Origin: Acanthacorydalis orientalis
Lineage: Eukaryota > Arthropoda > Insecta > Megaloptera > Corydalidae
Reading direction: 5' to 3'
NCBI GenBank assembly: GCA_034766995.1
Contig: CM068315.1
Coordinates: forward strand, 39,824,318 to 39,888,317
Length of the DNA: 64,000 nt
This document shows, in pieces, positions 26,014 to 43,178 of this stretch (the stretch's first letter is position 1; each line of letters opens with the position of its first letter). Both the position numbers and the translations under genes were made by a program. The notes beneath the pieces are model-generated. The model was not told the origin of the DNA. It was given only the letters and a program-made list of their open reading frames with translations, and did no database searches.

Positions 26014-26314
26014 AACTCTCTAATTACAGAGTACATTAATTACCTAAAAGTACCGTGTAAATCGAAATCGTCAATATGTTATATTAACAATAAAAAAATA
26101 GGTTTTACAGTTGTGTGTGTGCCTATTATTATGCACAGCAGTGTAATTGGAGTGCTTGTTTAAATGTATGCGAAAGTGTTTTTAAACAATTTATTTTACA
26201 ATTCTGTGACCGTGTTAAACTGAAATAGTGCCGTGTAAATGGAAGTTTTTCCACATTTCATCAACCGTGTTAAACCGAAACCGTGCAATTTGAGTACCGT
26301 GTGAATCAAGGATT

Positions 26315-26363
<49 letters not shown>

Positions 26364-26400
26364 ATATATATATATATATATACACACAATATATATATAG
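25029..26400. repeat. Cluster of seven (TA)n arrays in 1.4 kb
   Basis: Long TA tracts lie at about 25029-25100, 25247-25480 (with TG, CA and TTTA interruptions), 25566-25600, 25731-25806, 25965-26010, 26318-26360 and 26366-26400, followed by a GA-rich tract to about 26430. Several open frames overlap the cluster on both strands and all encode Tyr/Ile repeats. Confidence 0.9.
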
Positions 26401-27345
26401 TGAGAGAGAGAGGGAAAGAGAGATAGAAAGAGATAATACTAAATTATAATATGATATTTTTTCTTAATAGAAGATTGAGTGAAAATGAAATATACTTGAC
26501 GTTTTGTCTATCTCACTTAAAGTGTATCAGATAACTAAAATTGTAAAGGACACTATACGTTTTCATTATTAAATATAATTCCCTTTTTCTTTAATATAAT
26601 ATTTGTACAAATTCTTTTATAAGAAAAAGTCAATAAATCTACGTTCCAGATACAAATTGTTTATTGAAAACAGAAAACAAGATTTGATTTTCAAAGAAAT
26701 ATTAAATCTTCATCTCGCTCATTAATGCAAAATGTATTCTTTACGAATACCGCTATTTTTTATAGCTAAACACATTAAAATATATTTAGTTTATCCTTAC
26801 CTAACTAAAATATTCAACATACTTCTAATAAGAATAATTAGTTATTCATAAGCATTATATTTCGTATTACCATCTTTATTTTACTTGTTTACACTCTAAA
26901 GGCGATAGATTTATAGAAAAATATATTTGTATTTCTTTTAGTCGTGTCTCGGAGATTTTGGAGTAAAATTATCAGTTGACATTTAAATATAGGAACTAAC
27001 TAGGACGAAAGCATACGGTTGAATTAAAAAAAAAACGAACCAGCTGGTTAGATAGTGCTCTTTCTTTAGTGAGGGTATCCTTCCCCTATAATTATATTTC
27101 ATTTACAATTTAACAAAATAATATATAACATTTTTTTATTAGTTTACAGATTACTATTATGAGGAAAATATAACATCTCATATTTCGTTTGTATAGTGTT
27201 AAACAAATTAACAGTAAATACTCAAAATACCATCCTTATTCTAAAAAAATACAGTAAAATTTATAATACAAATTAACAAAATATAAACTCTTTTCCATTA
27301 TGCATCACTGGATTTTTAGGAAATATCTTTGTACGAGAGTAGGAT

Positions 27346-27403
<58 letters not shown>

Positions 27404-28454
27404 TTTTTATTATTTCGCACATTCATATCTCCATAGTATTAACAATATGGAACCATTTGCTTTTTATAATAAGAATACATCTTCAATAATTTTAATAATT
27501 ATAAAGTCTGTAATTCCAAGCAGGGAATTAAACAGAATCTATTAAAAGAAAAAAATTGATATTTTTATTTTTGTAATAAGTAGGAGACATTTTTATTCTC
27601 TAAAACTATTTTAAGTTTGAAAGAGAATTGAATATATAGGAAAAATTAAAACACTGGCACTAAGTTTTAAACATGCGTTAGTAGTGATTAAAATTTCTAA
27701 TTTTTCTTGTTAATCAATATTAGTAAAACAAAATAAATAGAATATAAATTTATTAGAAAAATAAAGAAAAAAATGCAAAAAATACAATGTGTTACATAAA
27801 GATAAACGCTCTATAAAAGTATAATGCCTTATTGCATCTTTTCAATGTTTATTTCGTAATAAACATGTATATTTTAATCTGTATTGTATACACACACGTA
27901 CACACACGCATCATTATTGAAATTTATACATTTCAAATGTCACCAAGCTGAATATGTTAAGAAAAAAAAATGTATAAATCCGTAAAATGATAATAATATA
28001 ATGAATATTGTTGAAAACGTATTCATCATATGATTAATTAGAAATATTTTGTACATAGAAGTGATAAACGCATTCTGTCATTTGAATGAAAATTCTTATT
28101 TTTCATTTCTATATAAGTATACTAATTACTGTCAAATCTAGTGAAGTATATTATTAAAATTTTGAATATTAACTTGTTATGCTTCTGTTAACCCATATGT
28201 TTTTTTCAGAATTATCAACGCATACAGTGGACGTAAAATATATCCGCATACAATAATAAATATATTTTTCTATTAAAAAAAATATTTAAGAAATAACTTC
28301 ATACTTTTTTTTAGTACTACGATTGTTTAAACAAATCGCGCAAGTAGAAAACAGTACAATGAAATTTAATAATGTTTTAAACAGATTTTACTACGTATGA
28401 TACAAACAGCTCAAATCAAAACTGGAACAAATGGATTTTGTCACAGTACAGTTC

Positions 28455-28765
28455 TGAAACTGTAGTTTAATTCACTTTCACACGTGAATTTTTTCATCCC
28501 ACAAACAACAAACATTTTTTTCTGATCAAAAATGTTCAATAAATCATTATTCATCATTTTTTATTGTTGCTTATGCACATTTCGATGACGATACCTTACC
28601 GCTCAGAATAATAGCATCGCCATCAAAATGCACATAAATAACAATCAAAAACGATCAATAATGATTTACTGAATATTTTGACAAGAGAATTTTTTTGCGG
28701 TTTGAGGATGAGAAAGAATTAATTTAAAAACGAATACATTTCTTGAATTTTTACAGTGTAAATTC
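28455..28765. repeat. Palindromic repeat family, copy 7 (best preserved)
   Basis: Left arm: TTTAATTCACTTTCACACGT, then TCTGATCAAAAATGTTCAAT, then TTGTTGCTTATGCACATTTC and GATGACGATACC. Right arm: GCATCGCCATCAAAATGCAC, AACAATCAAAAACGATCAAT, TTTACTGAATATTTTGACA and an inverted outer part ending near TTACAGTGTAAATTCATT. The arms are about 130 bases each around a centre of about 20 bases. There is no open frame. Confidence 0.7.
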
Positions 28766-30080
28766 ATTAAAATTATTTTAAAACTTCTATGAACTACAAC
28801 AAGCATAACTAGTTTCCTACGATACTAATACCGCTAACAGTTTTATTCTGAATTCAATGCCTTTATAACTTCCATATTTTCAGTGCCGATCATAGACTCT
28901 TGATCACGGTCGTATGTATGTAAAACCGTGCTCCTGACTCACTCGAAACAATTAAACTTATTGTTCCGGGGGTTGGTCGAAGTTTTTTACACAACAATGG
29001 GACAATTTTTACAGCCTCCAGTGGAACCAATTCATTCAACGAGTGCACAGAAATGAATCTATTATTGAAACAGAAAAATTACCATTTCTCATAATTAAAA
29101 TTTCTTATAACTGGTGATGAAAAGTAAATCTTTTATAAATTTGCAAATAGACAAAGGAAATTTTACAAAATGAAGATTCGTTAGGATGTTCTTTAGGAAA
29201 ATTATTTTTATTTGATATGATTGTAAAAGAATAATCTATTGAACTACTTTATTGCCAAAACAAATAGTAACTATCAGTCTCTATTCTCAACATTCAAATT
29301 GAAAGAAAACTTTAAAACTAAGCCTCCTTGGAAATAAAATTGTCATTTCTTTGACCGAATAATAAAAAAATATTTATTTGAACATTTTAAAACGAATGGA
29401 AAGTAAATGTAAACAAATTAAAGAAGCTAGTGTTCCTTCATCTTTAGGATAATGATCTTAAGCAGAAAGTTTTCAAATTTTATCGAAGATTACAATTATC
29501 CTTCGAACAGTTAATGATCTATAAACGCTTTAGTAGATAAATGAAAGAAAATATAATATTATTGTGAAAAATAATTTCGATCACTACTAAAAATATTGAT
29601 AACTGTGAGAACAGCATTGTCTCCCAACAAAATATTAAATCTACCTTACTTTGAAAAAATAATAATTTCCTATGTATGAGTTAACTCTGATTTATTTTTT
29701 GTTGATAACTACTATTTCACTTCTTTTTCAATGTTATTTTTTTTCTAAATATGATTCGTTAAAAAACGAAGTACTAAAAAATTTCGTTTATTTTTTTATT
29801 AAAATCGATTGAAAACTTTTTTCTTATGATGTACATCGCAAATTTTATTTTACTCTTTGTACATACATTAAAATTTATGTCAGGTATTTTATTTATAAAA
29901 TGAAAGTTCTTCTGAAGATATGTGTAAACTTCAATTGAATAAAAACAAGTTTTCAGTTAGAGCATCACATTTAGTGAATTTATTTTTCTTCTATTTCTTA
30001 TTTTAAAATATATTTAAAATCAAGAACCGGCGTCAGTGTCATAACCTCTGCATGTGGTTTATGATACACATACTTAAATT

Positions 30081-33000
30081 ATGGCGGTTATGAAATGGAA
30101 TTGTATATTTTTTTTATTATATTTGTTAAAAACTAATTATGTAGAAAATTCTAAACTAAATGTCCCACGTGTACTTTTGCCACTTTTTAATGATATTGCT
30201 TCTAATTTTACATTAGAAGTAAATGATGGAGGTTGTTACCGGTGGTAAGAAAATATATAACCTATATATGCAGATATATATATATATATATGCATACAGA
30301 CACACTCGTATATATATATACGTGTGTGTTTTTATATATAAGAAAGTGTTTGTTATATAATAATGAAAAAGATTAATTTTTAGGAGTACATCGAGATTAG
30401 ACATAATTCAGTTGTATCCGTTAGATGTTGATGAAACGAATGACTGTTCTCGGCAAGTTGTTATTTCTACAATATCAAAAGAACCGACTAGAAATACAGC
30501 AATAGTACTTGCTGAAGAAATACAATCCGGTCAGATGATACGTTGTGATGTTATTGTAGATAAAATTCATGTATTGAATATTGCTACAACAACACATGAA
30601 TTATTTATGGAAGAAGCCCCAGAAGCTTTTGAAGTAAGAGCTTATGATGATCAAGGTGAGAATTTATTCTATTGTCATTGAATGAATCTCTCCCATATGC
30701 AAATTTTATTAATAATAATAATTTCTTAGGAAACGAATTCACATCCTTAGAAGGTGTCGAGTTTCTATGGTCTCTTACCTCGGCAAGTAAATCGACCGAC
30801 AGTACCGTTCTTCGTTTCATATCTTTTAAGGATTCATCGTATGAAACACCAACGTCGGTCAAAGATTTCGATGAACGTGGCCTAAGAGGTCATATAGTTC
30901 TTCTCGAAGGTGTTAAGACAGGAACAACAAAAGTCACTGTACGTCTTCCACATCCAGAATATCAATCTGTTCCTCCTATTGAAGTTCAGTTAATGGTTGT
31001 TGCAAATGTAATTCTTGATCCTCCAGAAGCGTATATTTTGAAGGGAGGTACAATTAAATTAAAAATATATCATGTACAACAGAGTAGACTCCATGAAATT
31101 ATTTTACCTCATGCTCAGTACTATTTAGAAGTTGACAACCATGAAATAGCAACTATAGATACATTTTCTGGTAAGATTTTTATATAAATTAATATTTAAT
31201 TATTGAAAAGTATAAATTATAAGTAATGATCTAAAATACCTATTATGTAATTTTATTATATATTTCAGGTGTCATAACTGGACTTAATATGGGTAAAACT
31301 AAAATTAATCTACATGATCGTAATGTTGGAATTATAGATAGCAGTGTAAAAATTCCTTCGGCAACATTACATGTTGTTTCTCCTTCTTATCTTACAATTA
31401 ATATATTACCGCATAGAAATTGGGCGATTATGGTTGAAGATAATCCTGATATTGCTGTTGAAGTTTACGAAGAGTATGTTTATTTGATTATTCTTAATTT
31501 ACATAATTATTGTTAATGCCCTAAAAATATAAAATATTCTAGGCACAGTCATAAAATATATCTGGGTGATGAAGTAGAAGTTCGTACAAATATCAATGAG
31601 GAGTATTTTCACATTGACAAACGTTCTCGAAATGGAACGTATTTAAGTGGTCGTGGCATAAAATCTGGAATTACAATAGTATCTGCAGTTCTTGAAGGTG
31701 TGACTTCACATCAGTTTGGTTTTCAAAGAATTTTGCCACCTATTACTGCGGAAGTAGATTTACATATATTTCCAAAAATCACCCTAACACCAGAAGAGAT
31801 TAATTTACCTTGGGATATACAAGTACAACCAAAGTTGGTTATTTTTTTAGTAATTTACTTTTTGTATGTGTAATTTGTCATTTAATAATTTACTTTTTTT
31901 TATAGGTATGAAATTAAAATACAAGCTTCTGGTGGTGATGGAAATTTTGTGTGGAGTAGTTCAAATTCCGCAATTGGGATTGTTACTCAATCGGGGCTTT
32001 TAAAGACCCTTGGATTAGGTTATGTTGAAATATCTGCAGCTATGAAACGTAATCGATCTAACAAGAAAACTTGCAAGTGAGTTGAAAAAAAGATATTTAA
32101 TTTTTTAATTTTATACATGCATATTATTTTAATTCTTCTATTGAATGAAACTTTTTTGTAGTATTTGTCATTTGAATTATTTTAATAATTTACTTTAAAA
32201 GATACATATTTTTTATGTTAAAATAATGATCTGTATTTAAGAGTGTAAAATTTTTCAACTGTATATTTTTTCTTTCTAATCCATTTTTCTATTGCATCCA
32301 GAGTTCATATTTTACCGCCAAGTCGTCTAGAAATAATCGAATATGTTCTTGAAGCAGAAATAGGTTCTCCGATTTTTTTACATGTAGGATTGTTTGGTGA
32401 AAGAGATCGTAGTCGGGCACCAGTACCGTTTTCTAAATGTCAAGATATTACTTTCATTGTTAAAACTTCAGATACTAATTTCTTTTACAATAAAAGTATA
32501 ACTGCAGCACCTGTGGGTAATGTTTAAATATTAAGTCTATTTTGATATTGTATTTCTTATATATATATATATAATTATGATATTTTTTCAGGAGTTGCAT
32601 GTTCTACTATTGCTATAATAGGTCAAACAGCGAGTACTTCTAAAGTTACTGTCTCATACAAAGTTGAAAACATATTGTTAGAAGACAGTGTATTTATTTC
32701 TGCATTCAATCCTTTAAAAGCATTGCACCCTGCATCTGGAGAATCTGTATTGGGTGTAGGAACTTCAAGAAATTTAATATTCTCTGGTTTGTGTCTCTGA
32801 ATTTGTTTTTAAAATTACTTTTCTATTTCACACTAATATAATCTTTATTTGTTAACTGCTCGATTTATTATCTTTATTTTTAGGTGGTCCAAAACCCTTA
32901 TTAAACCAACCTGCGAAACATAATCATTACATATTATCTTCTAATAACAAAACTGTAGAAGTTAAAGATGGTTTAAAGTCACCTGAAAATGAATTCTATT

Positions 33001-36000
33001 CTTTCAATGTTTTATGTCGGAGTTTAGGCGAAAGCATAGTAACATTAGTTATTGTAAACAGGCCATTAATATCTCATTGCAAACAAGTAGAAAGTAGTGC
33101 ATCTGTACGAGTCATATGTGGAAAACCTAGAAGCATTTACCTTCGCCCTATTAGAGATCCAGTACAGATTGCTTCATGTCCAATTGATTTTAATTCAGAT
33201 CGTGTCATTGTTCATGATTATGAAAATGTTGATCTTGAAGTAATCGTTAAAGATGAAGTTGGGAAGATATTCGATAATATTACTAGTTTAAATATTGACT
33301 GGAAATTAGCGCCTTCAAAATTTGGAAAAATTTTATGTAAAAATTGTGTTTTTTCAAAGACGTTTATTGAGTCTGGTGTAACTTTACCCAATGGCACTTT
33401 TCAGATAGTTAATCCTCAAAATGAAAAAGGTGTTGTAGAAGTATTTGTATCCATTACAGGATATCGTGATATAATCTTACAAGAAAATAGTATAGTATCT
33501 GAATGGCCTGAATTTGTTGGAGTGAATGAGAAAGGAATTGATAAACCTACAATCATGACATCGATATCATTAGTTTTATCTGAAGACGCTCTTGTTACAC
33601 CAAAAAGTGCTGTAATTTACAATCAACCAGAGAATAAATTTTATTTTGATGTATTGCGGGGTTCTGCATACTATGAAATTGGACTAAGTTCACCAGATCT
33701 TGCTGAAGTTACATACTCAGAAGTAACTCGAAAACTTGAAGTTATCCCACTTAAAGATGGAGATCTTATAATTAACCTCATTGATTTATGTTTACATACC
33801 GAACCTGTTTCAATAGATGTGCAAATCGTATCGGTAAGATAAATGTTTAAATTTGTATAATTAGATCATAAATAGAATGGAACTTTACTTTGTTTATTGT
33901 TTAATAATTACAATCAATGATATTCTGTTAATTTAAAATAAAACGTTTGTGTAAAAAAAAAATATAAAATATTTTTAATCAATGAAAAAATTTTAAATTA
34001 AATTCATAGTTATTATCAAATAAGAAAATTCTTATTTTATGAAATGAATATTTATAGTGATGAAATATTGTAAATAATTTGATTTGAAAATGAGTTCTAC
34101 AAATTTTATTAGACCCGGCGGATTGATGTTGAAATGACAGACCGAGTAGAAGTTGGAAAATGTATTTCAGCAACAGTTCAACTCTATGATGAAGCAGGCT
34201 TGCCATTAACCATTCCAGTAACTGATCTTCCAAATGTACGACCAGAAATCAATTCAAAAGCCATCGAAATTGTCCCAGCCATACGTGATCCGAAAAACCC
34301 TTGGCCGTTAGGCGTTGTTCGCTTTATTGTTACTGGAATCGAGGCAGGCGATGCAAAAGTTGTTTTTGTGGGAGGTAGTGCTGAACGTCGAGTAAAAAGC
34401 AGTCCAAAAAATGTTCATGTCTTCCCGCCATTAAAAATTGTACCAAAAAATATTACAGTGATAGTTGGTACATTTTTTCAGTTTTCAACTAGAGGAGGAC
34501 CACGACCAGATGTGAATATAGAATTTTTTGCAGTGGATGGAGATATTATTGGTAAATGTATTTTATGTTTGTTTTTATTTTCTAGCACATACATCATTTA
34601 TTTCTATTTATTAATTTTTGTGATTTTTATTTTTCAACTGACTTTTTATTAAATAATAAAAATAAAAGTAGAAATATTTAAATGCAGATATCAACAAAAA
34701 TGGTCAATTCGAAGCACTGAAAGTGGGTAGAACACGTGTTATCGGACGTGCAATGACAATAGACCATGTAACCGGTGATCGCCTTATTTGTTCTGAAGAT
34801 AATGCTGAAGTTCGTGTTGTACCTATGGTTGGAATTGAAATTGTTGCTCCGACGACACGTTTTAAAGTCGGTACAACTGTACCAGCGTATGCCTATGGAA
34901 TACCAAATCGAATAGCCCCATCAGTTCTAGGTGCTGTTGGATCTAAAATCAAATTCAATTGGTTTTTTACAGGTGATGATATTGCAACAATAGGAGGTGT
35001 TTTTGAACATTCAGGTTAGTATCTTAATATATTGATTAGGACTTACAAAAACCCATTTTTTGTAATAAGTTTTTGTTATTTGTTCATTTCACATTTTAGG
35101 AATATTTTATACTTCCGAGAATCAAATATCTGTAAGAATTTACGGCGTTAAACCAGGTCGTACGACATTGCATTTAAATGCAACAGTGTCTGATATGATT
35201 ACTGGTCGTTTTGACTCGAAACGATTATCAACTGTTACATTTTCGACAGCTTTGGAATTAATAATATTCAAAAAATTAGAATTGATATACCCAATAGATA
35301 TAGAAACACCACATGTATTACTTGCACCGAATACTAATTTGCAATTGAAAACAAATGTAGATAGTGTATCTCAATTGACATACAGGTAAATGCAAGTGCA
35401 TGAAAATGTTTTTATTTATAATATTGAAATGGAATTCTATAAATATTTGTATCTGTAATTATTTTCAGTATACTAAATATTGAAATGTCTGAAAAATCTA
35501 AAATTGAAGATCGTTCAGTATCTGTTTTAAATACATTTGCAACTATATCTGAGACTGGACTGTTACAGTCGTATAATAATGTTGGGAAAGCCATTGTTTG
35601 TATCAAAGCCATAGATGAATTTGGTCTTGAACAAACCATAAGTATTGTCGTAGAGGTAAATATAATACATATGAATTTTCTTAACAATAAAAATAATAAT
35701 AAAAATATCTATAGGTCAAACCTGTTCATTACATACTCACAACACCTATAACTGTATTTAAAACATCAGTGTCACAACCTATGACAGTTATACCAAGAGG
35801 TGTATCCTTTGACTTCATAGTGACGTACCATGATGACACTGGAGTAAAGTTTTCAGCAGTTCATTCAGATCCTAAAGTAAAATCTACTCGTGTTGACTTG
35901 GCCATAATTGGACGTAAACTTCCACATTTACGACATAAATTTGATAATACTAGTCTTACAGTACGCATGGTAAAAACTGGTGATGCAATACTTGAAGTTC

Positions 36001-38546
36001 GTGATGATGGTGTTTCAGAAATTGTAGATTATTTAAAACTTCATGTTGATAGTATTATTAAACCAGATATTGTAAGTTAATTACTTTTTTAATTATAAAA
36101 TCAAACATGCAAAAAACTCATATTATTAAATGCTGAAAATTTTCATTGGTTTCAGAAATATTTAACTCGTGGAGATATTGTATGTTATGATGCACCTCTT
36201 TTATCAAGTTTTTCACATCAAGGAGCATGGAATACCACTGATGAAGAATCACTTAAAATTGATTCAGAAGCAGGTATTGTTAGAGCCATCAAAGAAACTG
36301 ATCGTTTTGTACGCATTGTATACACGATGGATTCGAGTATAGTTACAAGTAATGATATAAGGATTTTACCAATTGACCGGGTAAGAATCATACATAAATT
36401 TACAGTAATATCAATTCAAATATAATTAAATTAAAAAAATAGTTAAATCGATTTAATCTACCTGTGTTATCTAAAATGGTCTAAAAATATAGATGAATAC
36501 AAATATAACAATTATATTTTTCAGATAAAATTTGTACATACTTCTAAAAACCTGTCTGATATTGTGAAACATTCAGAGCAAGAAATTCCAATTGTTTTGA
36601 TGAATCGTTATGATGAATCTCATAAATTTAGAAATTTAGTAAGTTATTATCCGTTAATAACGTTTACAAAAAAAACTTAATATTTTTTTATACGTTACAA
36701 ACTATTGTATCTATACTAATCCAGATTGTTATTATTACAGTTAACATCACACATACTTCCTCAGTATAACTTTGAAACAGACCATGAAATAAATAATTTT
36801 CCTTTTATATGTCGGCTAGATTTTATCAGTTTGAAAAGTGGCATTGATATTAAACGCTTATTCTCTGTTAGTCCGCACTTTAATTCAGAGACAGGTATGA
36901 ATATATATTTATTTGTAATGTATCTAATTTGTATTGTAAAATGTATAACTCCATTTTTCACATTTATAAAGTAACACACTGAATTAATTTAGTTATATTT
37001 TATATTAATCTCTTCTCAATTAAAACTTCTTTTCGTTGTATCCCTCTTTATAATTGTTTAACTCTATATTATACATTTATTCAACTTAGAATAGAGATTT
37101 TATCTACTAATATGTAAATATTTTTCATAAATGTAATTTAACTAATATTATTTAGGCCAGTACTCTTGTAAAATAACAACATTGAGTGATCCAACTGTAC
37201 AGTCCTGTACATTAAAATCAAATCTGAGTCTTACAGTACGATCAGGAAACATAGATGCACAGACAAATTTATCATTTATACCAGCTGTATATGTAAATGA
37301 ACAAGAACTGTATTTTAATGATGATATGTATAGATCTCACATAATAGTACATGGATTACAGTATGTTTTAGATCAAATAATAGTAAGTATACTTTTCTTA
37401 TATGATAAAATGTTTGTGTAAAAATATTAAAAAAATGCACGTTTGAAATTTCACTTGATAAGATAAATGAGGTTTCATATAATTTCATTTTCAGATTGAG
37501 CCAATCGATAAAGACCTTGTAGAAGTTGGACATCCTGTTGAAACTAGTAGCACATCAAGACGATTTGATATCAAACTGTTAGATTTCCATTGGAAACTCC
37601 AAGAAATTAAAGATGCTATGAGTATAGTTCTTAAATCAGAACTAACAAAACAACAGTTACAAGTATATAAATTTGATATCAAATATAATATCAGTTTAAC
37701 TGACATTTATATATTCTTGTTTCAGATACCAATAAAAGTCGATATATCTGAAAAATTATCTGGGCGTTGTGTGACACCAAAGTTGGGTTCTCCTGTTTTA
37801 GAAGCCGTTTGGAATTTCAGACATATGTTTGCTGTAATTATTTCAATCGTTGTTATACTTATCATTACTTTATATGGTAAGTTAAAAGCCAATAATTTTT
37901 TAAAACATTTATTTTGCTAAAATATTAATGAATTTTGCTAAGGTGCTTTAAGAAAAAAATTTGTAAGTTCGAATTACTAGAAATTGTACTTTTTTACAGC
38001 ATATTCTCATTACATTCAACCAGTCATTAATGTAAATGTTGACTCTCATCGATCTTTACTTATGGAACGTAAGTTAAAAAACATTTTCAAATTATATTTC
38101 TTTAATTTTATAATTCATATAGTAGTAAGTTCGTCAAAGATTTTTAGACTTTGATTCTTAAAATTATTCCCATACATTCACTCATAATAAATGAATTAAT
38201 CTTTACACATTAATACAAAATTATTAATCTGTTAAAATAAAAAATCACACACGTGATATTTTTTCAACTTTATACTGTTTTCTCAAATATGATTAAATAA
38301 TACAAAATATTTACAGGTGCAAGAATTGGAAACTCAACACCAATATCACCGTTTATTTATAACCCTCAAAAATCAAACTTATTACATCAATATGGAAATA
38401 GTATCATTTCACCTGTAGATAATACATCAAATTGTTCTAATAGTTTTACAAATAATAGTGGTCATTTGTCAGACACAGAACCTGTGTATGGTGATCCTCA
38501 TAGCTTCAGCAGAAGCCCTATTCGAAGAAACAAACGTTTTCTTTGA
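30081..38546 (+). CDS. NUP210: Nuclear pore membrane glycoprotein 210 (gp210), 1945 aa
   Basis: Twenty-two coding exons with GT-AG borders: 30081-30244, 30384-30655, 30730-31170, 31269-31473, 31543-31833, 31906-32076, 32302-32516, 32592-32786, 32884-33833, 34113-34551, 34688-35014, 35100-35385, 35469-35655, 35715-36071, 36156-36380, 36525-36638, 36741-36894, 37156-37382, 37495-37662, 37726-37876, 38000-38068, 38317-38546. They total 5838 nt with no frame break. The protein starts with a hydrophobic signal segment (KWNCIFFLLYLL), then KLNVPRVLLPLF and GGCYRWSTSR, typical of the gp210 N-terminus. A long lumenal region of Ig-like repeats follows, then one transmembrane helix at about 1829-1847 (FAVIISIVVILIITLY) and a polar tail of about 98 residues. 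Length is close to the vertebrate protein (about 1890). gp210 is an integral ring component of the nuclear pore in the perinuclear space. Start: first ATG after an AT-rich leader; an in-frame Met at codon 4 is an alternative. Confidence 0.95.
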
Positions 38547-39425
38547 TGAATTGATCATTTCTCATGAAATTAGGTTAATAATTATTTAATATAAGTTGAT
38601 TTCAATCAATACAGAGACTTAAATATACTTATTGAAGCACAAGACTTTTTCGTGATTAAAAAATAAACGGGTAAAATAAACAGTATTGTATTTTTTCAGC
38701 TCAGATTGTTTCTTTTTTTTAATTAGCTAGTCAAAAATAATGTAAATATGCATCTACATGTGCTTTTATATGCACAAAATATTTATGTAAACATACTTTA
38801 AAAAAATATACAAACAGTTTATTTCTCCCATTTATTTTAATTTTTTTTGGCCAATCGCAACTAAATTATAAGATATTCTGTACATCATTTAGTCACGTAT
38901 ACAGGCACAAGTGTATACCTACATTATACTATTTGACACTACTTTAATAAAATTGTTATTTAAGTAGTTATTATTTAAAGTTAGGTAAACATTTATTTTT
39001 TAATTCTTTTTAATATTTGATTTTTTCAATGTGAATAGTCAATACTTAGATTTTAAGGTAGTTGTAAATGATATTTCTTTCACCATACAATTCTGACACT
39101 GGATTAATTCATTTTCACAAATTTTTTTTTTTATTCCACAAACCACAAAAAATGTTAAGTCAGAAATGTTTGATAAATCATCGAACATTTTTGATTGTTT
39201 TCACTTACAAATTTTGATAGAAATGCAAACATCAACTACAGGATTTTTATACATTGGTGTTAAAGATGATTGCATTGCCATACAATTGTGCATAATTAGC
39301 AGTCAAAAATGGTCAGTAATAATTTAATATGATTTTTGAATAGAATTTTTTTGATGGTTTGTAGGATAAAAATGATATTTCTTTCATTAATTAAAAACTA
39401 AGCTTCTTATTACTTTTTAATTATA

Positions 39426-39470
<45 letters not shown>

Positions 39471-40646
39471 GTAAATATGTTTAATCTCGAAAAAATTTAA
39501 TTTTTGCATAATTTAACAATTTAATTGTTTTATTTTTATAATTTTTTTCATATACACAGCTTAAAAATGTAAAAATACACAAATTATTTTCAGATAGGTT
39601 TTAGTATTTAAATTTTCTCATTTCATTTAAATTGTTTTCTTTAAAAAAATATTTATATACAGAAAATATTTGCTAATACTTTTTTGCACAAATAAATACA
39701 AATGTAGGCAATATAATTTATTAGAAGTTAAAAGAAAGAAAAACAAATAATGGAATTTCAATAAAAAAAAACGTTATAGAAAAAACCTTAATTTGATTAC
39801 AGTTTTAATTTAAATATGTATTAACATTACTGCCTTGTTAAAAAAATTGTAAATATAAACGTATATGTTTTTGTATACGTGTATGTATGTCTATATGTTT
39901 GTGAGTACTTATATGCATATGTTAAAAGAAACTTGAATTAAAATTTTTCTTACTAACTTTAAGTACACATAGACATTTTAATTTTTACCATCGACATTAA
40001 AGAATTTAGATTTGTTTTTATTGGTTGTAAACTGAAAACATACAAGATTATTTTGTTATACAATTAATTTTGAGTAAAAATTGATATTTTGAAACGAAAG
40101 TTTTTATTTGTATAATATAAAAAATTGTTGTCAAAAGTGTATATAAGAATATCAGAATGTATATAACATGTAAATATTTAGAAATAATTTTAATTACTAT
40201 TTTTCATCTACTGCCATTATAATTTAGATATGAAATGAAATATAATTTTTTAAGAGAATATGTATAATTAATACTCTTTAGGTTCCTTCTGTATTCATAA
40301 TATTAAGATATGCAGCAATTAGATTGCGTTATTATCTGTTATATATACATATATATATATAATTAAAGTCAAAAAATAAAAATCATTTTGTTATTAAAAT
40401 CTAAACTAATTAATCATTAATAAATAATGCAATCCTAGAAATGTATTATACATATGAACGTACGCCAAAGAGAATATCTGAGAGTCTGCCCCAGTACATC
40501 ATTTTAATGCCACTGATTTTTAACCCTACTTATCATCTAGAGAATATCTATGGCTACCGTAATATAGATATGATGTACGCTGTCAAAGTTTTCTTAACCT
40601 CAGAAAAATAAGTTTAAAATAAAAAAGTTTATAACTTGTTAAAAAC
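38547..40646. other. NUP210 3' region and spacer before CNOT11
   Basis: AATAAA signals at 38662-38667 and 38675-38680 lie about 120 bases after the NUP210 stop and are the likely polyadenylation signals. The rest is AT-rich, with a palindromic repeat copy (39085-39395) and a short (TA)n tract (about 39430-39466). A slightly less AT-rich stretch at 40450-40590 just before CNOT11 probably contains its promoter, but I see no clear core motif. Confidence 0.5.
39085..39395. repeat. Palindromic repeat family, copy 8
   Basis: Left arm: GGATTAATTCATTTTCACAA, TTATTCCACAAACCACAAAA, AAATGTTTGATAAATCATCG. Right arm: GATTGCATTGCCATACAATT, ATTAGCAGTCAAAAATGGTC, GATGGTTTGTAGGATAAAAA. It lies in the NUP210-CNOT11 spacer. 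Confidence 0.6.
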
Positions 40647-42933
<2,287 letters not shown>

Positions 42934-42960
42934 ATTTTTTATACTCTGATTAATCATTTT

Positions 42961-42966
42961 AATAAA
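42961..42966 (+). terminator. Polyadenylation signal of CNOT11
   Basis: A canonical AATAAA 27 bases past the CNOT11 stop. The inverted signal for BRK1 (TTTATT, 43095-43100) lies 130 bases further on, so the two transcripts are tail to tail. Confidence 0.6.
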
Positions 42967-43178
42967 CTGTTTTTAAACAAAAATACATCATAAAACGTTT
43001 GTATCTTAATTCAAATATCTCCATATTTTTTAATTATACTAATATACATGTGAACAAAGGTATTCAAAAACTATTCATTTACATACATATATATTTTATT
43101 TCATGTGTACAAATTACAATTGTAGATATATTAAGAATACAATTAAAGCTATACATTTAAATATAAAATATATGATAA

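Larger units (their letters stand above)
18936..30080. other. 11-kb interval with no supportable gene
   Basis: Composition is very AT-rich with many (TA)n arrays. It contains palindromic repeat copies (about 19760-19910 and 28455-28765). Open frames of 60-112 residues here are Tyr/Ile microsatellite translations or show no recognisable domain or splice context. A less AT-rich patch at 24590-24790 is described separately. The 3' untranslated region of the three-PDZ gene should occupy the first few hundred bases. Confidence 0.6.
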
